Source of the DNA: Chromera velia
Lineage: Eukaryota; Sar; Chromeraceae
Direction of reading: 5' to 3'
Assembly (NCBI GenBank): GCA_018398765.1
Contig: JAHBMJ010000039.1
Coordinates: 5,799-45,798, forward strand
DNA: 40,000 bases
Position numbers and translations under genes: made by a program. The notes beneath the pieces were generated by a model, which did no database searches, had not been told where the DNA came from, and saw only the letters and a list, made by a program, of their open reading frames with translations. Every line of letters begins with the position of its first letter. Within the stretch, counting starts at the first letter, position 1. Below are positions 33,390 through 40,000 of this stretch, piece after piece.

Positions 33390-36300
33390 ATGGCGACAGA
33401 GAACGAAGTACAGCGTCAGGAGATTGAGAGGTTGAAGAGACAGATATCCGAAATGCAGCACCACACCACCACGATGAGAGAAGACTCTTACTTCTATGCG
33501 AGCCAGGTTGCGAGGAAGCCTCCAGTAGATCGAAAGGACCCCCGGTTCCCTTCGTGTGGCCTCCCCGGGAGATTCGTGAAGCAGCTAATCGTCAACACCC
33601 ACCTCCTTGACTCGAACGAGTACCTCAACACCAGCTCCTACGTCAACGTCGTGTTCGAACCAGAAGAATCTGAAATTGCCAAACTAGGGCTGTCTATCAA
33701 CATTGCCGATCAGACAGTGTATCCCTGGACGTTCCGTCTCCACGACGATGTGGTCAACATGATTGCCGACCTCTGGCACTGCCCCCGTCTCCCTGCAACG
33801 ATTGCTGCAGGAGTCTTTGCGGGTGCAGGCACAGTAGGATCCACAGAGGCCTGTCTCCTCGCCGGCCTGGCTCTGAAGTTCAGGTGGCGCACGTGGTACG
33901 CGCAGCAGAAGGGGCTCAGTGAAGCTGAGGTGCGTCACGCCTGTTCAAATGAAATATAGCACAGGTCGAGCTGAGCTCCGATTCGGGTTGCGCCGGCGGT
34001 ATGTGAGGAAAAAGGAATGGCCTCAGTGGGATTGAAGTTGATGATTTGCTTCCCGTGGGAGCTGTGTTTTGGGTACTCCGTCTGCACGCACCTCCATCCA
34101 CAATGCACTCGAAAGTTCCTGCGGGCTGCCTCTCCCGACTCCTTTCTGTTTACACCCCTACCCCCCCGGAATTCTTTCCACAGGTGCTTGTATCCGCCCA
34201 TGTTTCCATTACGGATCTTCTGGAAACCCATCCGTGCGTGCATTTCGCCTGCTTGATGATTCCTCTTCTCATGTCTTCTCTTCGCTCCCGCCCTCTAACT
34301 TGCCTCTCCGTTCTCTCTCTGAAAAGTTTCCCTTGGGTCTCCAAACTCCCCCCCCCCTCCATTCCCCAAACAACCTGATGCACACACATGAAGTTGTCCC
34401 TCCCTCCCTCCCTCCCTCCCTCCTTTTATCTCTGCAGGTCCGCAGAGAGTACCCAAACATGATCATCTCATCCATGTACCAGGCCTGCTGGGAGAAACTC
34501 TTCAGGTACGTACCTCAGGGGGGAGGGGGAATCGGTGATCATTTTTTAATTTTTTCGGTTTCCAGTCTGCCCCCATGTGTTTGTTTTTGGGACTCTTTGT
34601 GTTTTTCGCCCTGCCACTTTTCAGGCCATCGATCGATGAGCATCTCGATCGAGAGCGATTCCTGAAAGGTGCCGAGAGTGACGTGTGCAGTCCACAGACG
34701 CATTACCCGCCGGGTAGAGAGACGCGCGCACGCAACAGATGAATAGACAATCACGGAATCATGTAGTACAGATATGCGACACTATTCCCGTTTTCCTGTC
34801 TGCCATGAAGACCGACCCCTCCCTCCCCCGCGCCACGCATACAGATACCTTGACATCGAGCCCCGACTGGTGCACCCCCGCTCGAACGAGATGGCCATCA
34901 CAGCCGCCGACGTGGAGCCTTTCATAGACGACCACACGATTGGGGTCGTGTGCATCCTTGGAAACCACTACAGCGGTCACTACGATCCTGTGAAGGAGGT
35001 CGACGCTCTTCTCCAAAAAGTGAACGAGAAGAAAAACCTGCAGGTGGGTACGTGGGAGGGAGGGCGGGGTGGAAGGAAAGCGGTGGGCGTGAGAAGCTGG
35101 ACAAACCTCGGGGGGTCCTTTCATTCATTCATTCATTCAGGGTCTGCAGGACACAAGCGTTTGGATGAATGCTTCAGCATTGGATTTCGAAGGCACAAAA
35201 ACGAATGGAATGTTGGTTTTTGGATGGATAACGTGTCTGTCTCTTTTTCACTTTCAAGGTGTCCATATGAGAGAGAATCCACGTGACTCTTCCCTTTGTC
35301 CCTTCCCCTCCTTTGGTGACTTCCTTCCTCTTTGTCCCTCGATCAAGCAAGCAGGTAGGCATCCATGTAGACGCAGCCAGTGGAGGGTTCATCGCCCCCT
35401 TCCAGGAGGACGTGGAGGAGTGGGACTTCCGGCTCCCCAACGTGCTCTCCATCTCTACATCGGGTCTGTCGGTGTGAGTGAAGCCTTTGTGCTGAACTGG
35501 TTGCACGTGTACACATGCGTGCACACACACCCACCCCGATTCTACTTACATGTAGCTGTCGCTCTCGGTCTGTATGCATATGGAAGTGTCTCTCCCTGTA
35601 CGTGGGTCTGCTTCTGTGCCGGAGTGGTTGTTGAAATGAGGTCCCCCGATTCGACGCAAAACTGGAGGGGGGATTTGTGGATGTCATTCGTCTTCACGGA
35701 TTACAGCAAGAACCATTCCTGTCTGTTTGAAATGATTCACGACGTTTTTGTTGTTTGTCCATGCAGGACACAAGTTCGGCGAATCCTGTTGCGGGACTGG
35801 TTGGGTTGTGTGGAGACAGAAGGAGGACCTCTCGGAGCACGTGTCCTGCTCTGTGACGTATTTGGGGGGACAGGGAGACTCGTATACGCTGAACTTCTCC
35901 AGACCCGCATCGGGCATCATGGTTAGTTCCGTGGATTCATACCTTTATTTTGTTTTTCCTCTTCGCTTCCAAGCTCCCTCACGTCTGTGACTTTGCATGT
36001 TCTTAAATGAATGACTGCCCTCGAGGTGTTTTTTGCCTTGCAGGTTCTAGCTGGCTCATGCCTGTAATGCAAATGACTCTCTGCACCGTTTACATCTCCC
36101 CCGTAGCCAGCAGAAACTCACTGAAGCTGATTGTTTGGCCGTCTGCCTTTGTGTGCACCCGTCCATCCATAGAAGATGTTCCCCTCCTCTTTTTGTTTCT
36201 TCTCTCTCTTGCTTTGCTGCAGGTCCAGTACTACAAGATCCTGCGCCTCGGTAAAGAGGGGTACAAGGCGAAGGTATGTTCGTCCTCTCAGTCCATCGTT

Positions 36301-37870
36301 TGGTCTTTCTTTTCTTCCCTTCCTCCCTCCCTGCTGGCCTGCACACATATCTCTCTGCACCTGTGTGGTTGCCGGCCTGCTGTTCGCCTTTCTTCCCGCT
36401 CATCTGCCTGCCTTCATGCCCACTCAGGCCGGACTTTGTTTCTATCACTCGTCAACTCTCCTATCCGTGCCCTTTACATTGGATCTCAACTGCACATTAA
36501 ATTGTGTGTGCCTCTTTTGACCTCGCAAGAAAGACTCACGATGGCAAGTTTTTCGCGGTTCACTCTTTCTCCCTCTCCTCTTTTCCTTTCTTCAAATGTA
36601 TCTCAATGCCTGCAACAATAACTCTATACTTCTTCTTTCCCATTGGTCTCTTGCTTGTTTCAGGTGAGGAACCAACACCTTGTGGCAAAGCAGATCAGAG
36701 ACGGGTTGAAGCGGATGAAGTGCGGGGACGCCCCCAGATTCCGGATCCTCGATGCTGGGGACTTCAACTGCCTCCCTGTCGTGACTGCGATGCTCAACCC
36801 CGACCTCAAACTCCCATACGACGACATCGACCTCCAACACACCATCGGTCAGCCAGTCAGGACGATTTGGGTGGGGTTTTTTTGTGCGGAAGGAAAAGCT
36901 CTCTCCGCACTTGTATCCTGTTGGAAAACTTTCGAGTGTGTGACTCTGCATGTGCATCCACGAACATGCCTATGATATCCTTTATAGTCCTGTACGCCTA
37001 GCGAAGAGCAGCCCTTCATTTCTTTGCTCAGTATTCCCTTGTGCAGTCATCCGCATTCGGAAACAGGTTTTTTGACCCGTCACACATGGGCAGGTAGTTC
37101 GAAAGCTGCAGAATGAAAACAGACCATTCCGGTTGGTCTGCTGTTCTGAAAAAAAGTTGCGAATGCGTCAAGAGTGAATGAATTTCTCCGGTTGATCTGA
37201 AAAGGCAGCGTCTCTGGGAACGAAATGCACTTTTAAGGAGAGGCTCAGTTACCTGCTTCTGTTGCTTTTTCTGTCTGTGAACGAACAATTGACTGCAGGG
37301 GACGACGACCAGTGGTACGTGTCTGGATACAGAATGCAGTTCATGCATTTTCTTCTGTATGAAAGAATTCTGTATGAAAGAAAATGCCTGCAGGAGACGA
37401 CCAGTGGTACGTGTCTGGATACAGAATGCAGTTCATGCATTTTCTTTCTGAAAAAGAATTCTGTATGAAAGACAATGACTGCAGGAGACGACCAGTGGTA
37501 CGTGTCTGGATACAGAATGCAGTTCAACCACCCGCACACAGAGGAACTATGCGCGCTGTTCAAGGATATGATTGGTAGGTCTGTGCGCCTGTACTTCTGC
37601 CTCTCTGACTGTGTGTGTGCGTCTTCCGGCCTCCTTCCAAGTTGTTGGACGGACTTTTCTGTTCGATCTTCGACTGATTGATCGAGTTATCTTCAGATTG
37701 GATCTCCGATTGGGCGTCCCTAATCTGAGAAGAAGAAGAAGAAGAAAACGTGCAGTCTGTCTGCCTGGCTATCAGCCTGTACCCGTATCCACCCTCCTTG
37801 ACCTTGACGTCACCCGATGTCCTTCGGTGTTCTTTTTCTTCTTTGAGAGCTGGCTTTTCAATTGAGCCGC

Positions 37871-37908
<38 letters not shown>

Positions 37909-38340
37909 CTTGCAGGAGAGCAGACGATGTTCCGCATTGTGTGCAAATCCAACCTGACCCTGGACATGGCGGATGCCCTCGTTGAGGTCATCGAGAGAGC
38001 CGTCGGGTGGCTGGACTGCCACGTATCCCACAGCGTCTCCATGTTCACACTCGCAGAACAGGAAGAACAGAACGGGACCGAAACAGCAGACAAGCTGCGG
38101 GACTCCGATATCCCTCCGTCTCCCCCGTTGCCTCCTCGCATTGCTTCTGCACCAAGAATGGCTCGTCGGACTCGCAGAGAGACGGCACCTCTTCTCCGCA
38201 CGGCCATGTCTGTAAGTCCAGACGCCTTCCCCGATCTTCTGGAGGGTGCGGGTGCCCAGTCACTCGTGTCTACTCCCCGCATGTCGAAGCCCCGATTTGG
38301 AAGGACAGGATCTGCCATTGTGGGTCATGTGGCATGCTGA
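33390..38340 (+). CDS. GAD: Glutamate decarboxylase (PLP-dependent), 9 exons
   Basis: Exons: 33390-33929, 34438-34505, 34845-35043, 35355-35463, 35767-35921, 36223-36273, 36664-36847, 37485-37574, and 37916 to either 38211 (donor GTAAGT) or the TGA at 38338-38340. All phases join. The enzyme converts glutamate to GABA and CO2. Family motifs: [46 protein letters not shown] (Asp that holds the pyridine N), SGHKFG with the PLP-binding Lys across the 35463/35767 junction, GTGWVVWR, and [12 protein letters not shown]. An N-terminal coiled coil ([20 protein letters not shown]) precedes the enzyme. The C-terminal tail is basic ([11 protein letters not shown]), a possible regulatory tail; plant GADs bind calmodulin there, but no tryptophan anchor is seen. 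The intron before 37485 holds two extra copies of the exon start. Confidence 0.88.
37293..37526 (+). repeat. Triplicated acceptor/exon start with two palindromic inserts, locus III
   Basis: Copies of the segment that begins CTGCAG at 37293-37343 (51 bp), 37388-37435 (48 bp) and 37479-37526 (48 bp). Copies two and three are identical; copy one has an extra GAC. Inserts at 37344-37387 (44 bp) and 37436-37478 (43 bp) both begin TGCATTTTCTT and contain GAATTCTGTATGAAAG. Only the third copy continues into the exon (NHPHTEELC), so the first two are intronic by position although each keeps a usable acceptor in the same phase. Confidence 0.92.
37872..37904. repeat. (GT)n microsatellite
   Basis: About 16 GT units just upstream of the acceptor of the last GAD exon. 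Confidence 0.95.
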
Positions 38341-39787
<1,447 letters not shown>

Positions 39788-39832
39788 GTGGTGGCTCAGC
39801 GGCTTTAACCGCCTCTCAATTCAATTCAATTT
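39788..39832 (+). repeat. SINE-like head with a Pol III A box
   Basis: GTGGTGGCTCAGCGGCTTTA then ACCGCCTCTCAATTC. TGGCTCAGCGG fits the tRNA A-box consensus. It is followed by CAATT repeats and AT-rich sequence. No clear B box, so it is a fragment or a divergent SINE. Confidence 0.5.
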
Positions 39833-40000
39833 ATACATAGTTTGTCAAAATGATTTTTAAGTAGATTTTTAATTTTATTTTTTTCCTCCGGTTTAGTACT
39901 CCAGTTATTCCCTGTCTTGCCTTCAAATTGATAGTTCCGTCAAACAGTTTTGTGTGTCCACTTCCGTGTTTTGCCTTCAAATTTACAATGTATACACGAA

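Overview
The window is nuclear DNA of an intron-rich eukaryote. Coding signal comes in short exons with GT..AG borders, nearly all acceptors read GCAG, and introns and gaps are full of microsatellites and transposons. One gene encodes a bacterial-type 16S rRNA methyltransferase (RsmG) behind an apparent signal peptide plus transit peptide ending in a Phe-initial stretch, as in complex plastids. This suggests a photosynthetic alveolate or similar alga; a chromerid such as Chromera is my best guess, but the sequence alone cannot prove it.

Layout. 13-6602 (minus): most of an EF-hand plus WD40-repeat gene that runs off the left edge. Head to head with it, 7898 to about 12.5-13.8 kb (plus): a RING-finger plus RRM gene. 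14.4-25 kb: a nest of transposons. A hAT-type MITE (14443-14606, 8-bp target duplication) lies beside an LTR element (14860-24967, 4-bp target duplication) with a roughly 3.8-kb interior that shows no coding capacity. Its left LTR is split by a decayed DIRS/Ngaro/PAT-type tyrosine-recombinase retroelement (15013-20270) that still has its split direct repeats. The intact right LTR serves as the empty-site reference. 25522-28974 (plus): plastid rsmG with an 18-residue tandem repeat. 28975-30939: AT-rich, gene-poor. 30940-32577 (minus): a probably N-myristoylated EF-hand protein, head to head with a glutamate decarboxylase gene (33390 to about 38.3 kb, plus). 38.3-40 kb: microsatellites and a SINE-like fragment.

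Most notable: a family of roughly 43-62-bp near-palindromic inserts (core GAATTCTGTATGAAAG) found at three intron/exon borders in two genes. At each border the insert lies between direct repeats of 24-51 bp that include the 3' splice acceptor. Because the acceptor is duplicated, the insert and the upstream exon-start copy fall inside the intron and the mRNA can stay unchanged. In the GAD gene this happened twice in a row. I do not know a described element with this behaviour. A second unusual feature is the high share of 5' splice sites with C at +3 (GTCAGT-like).
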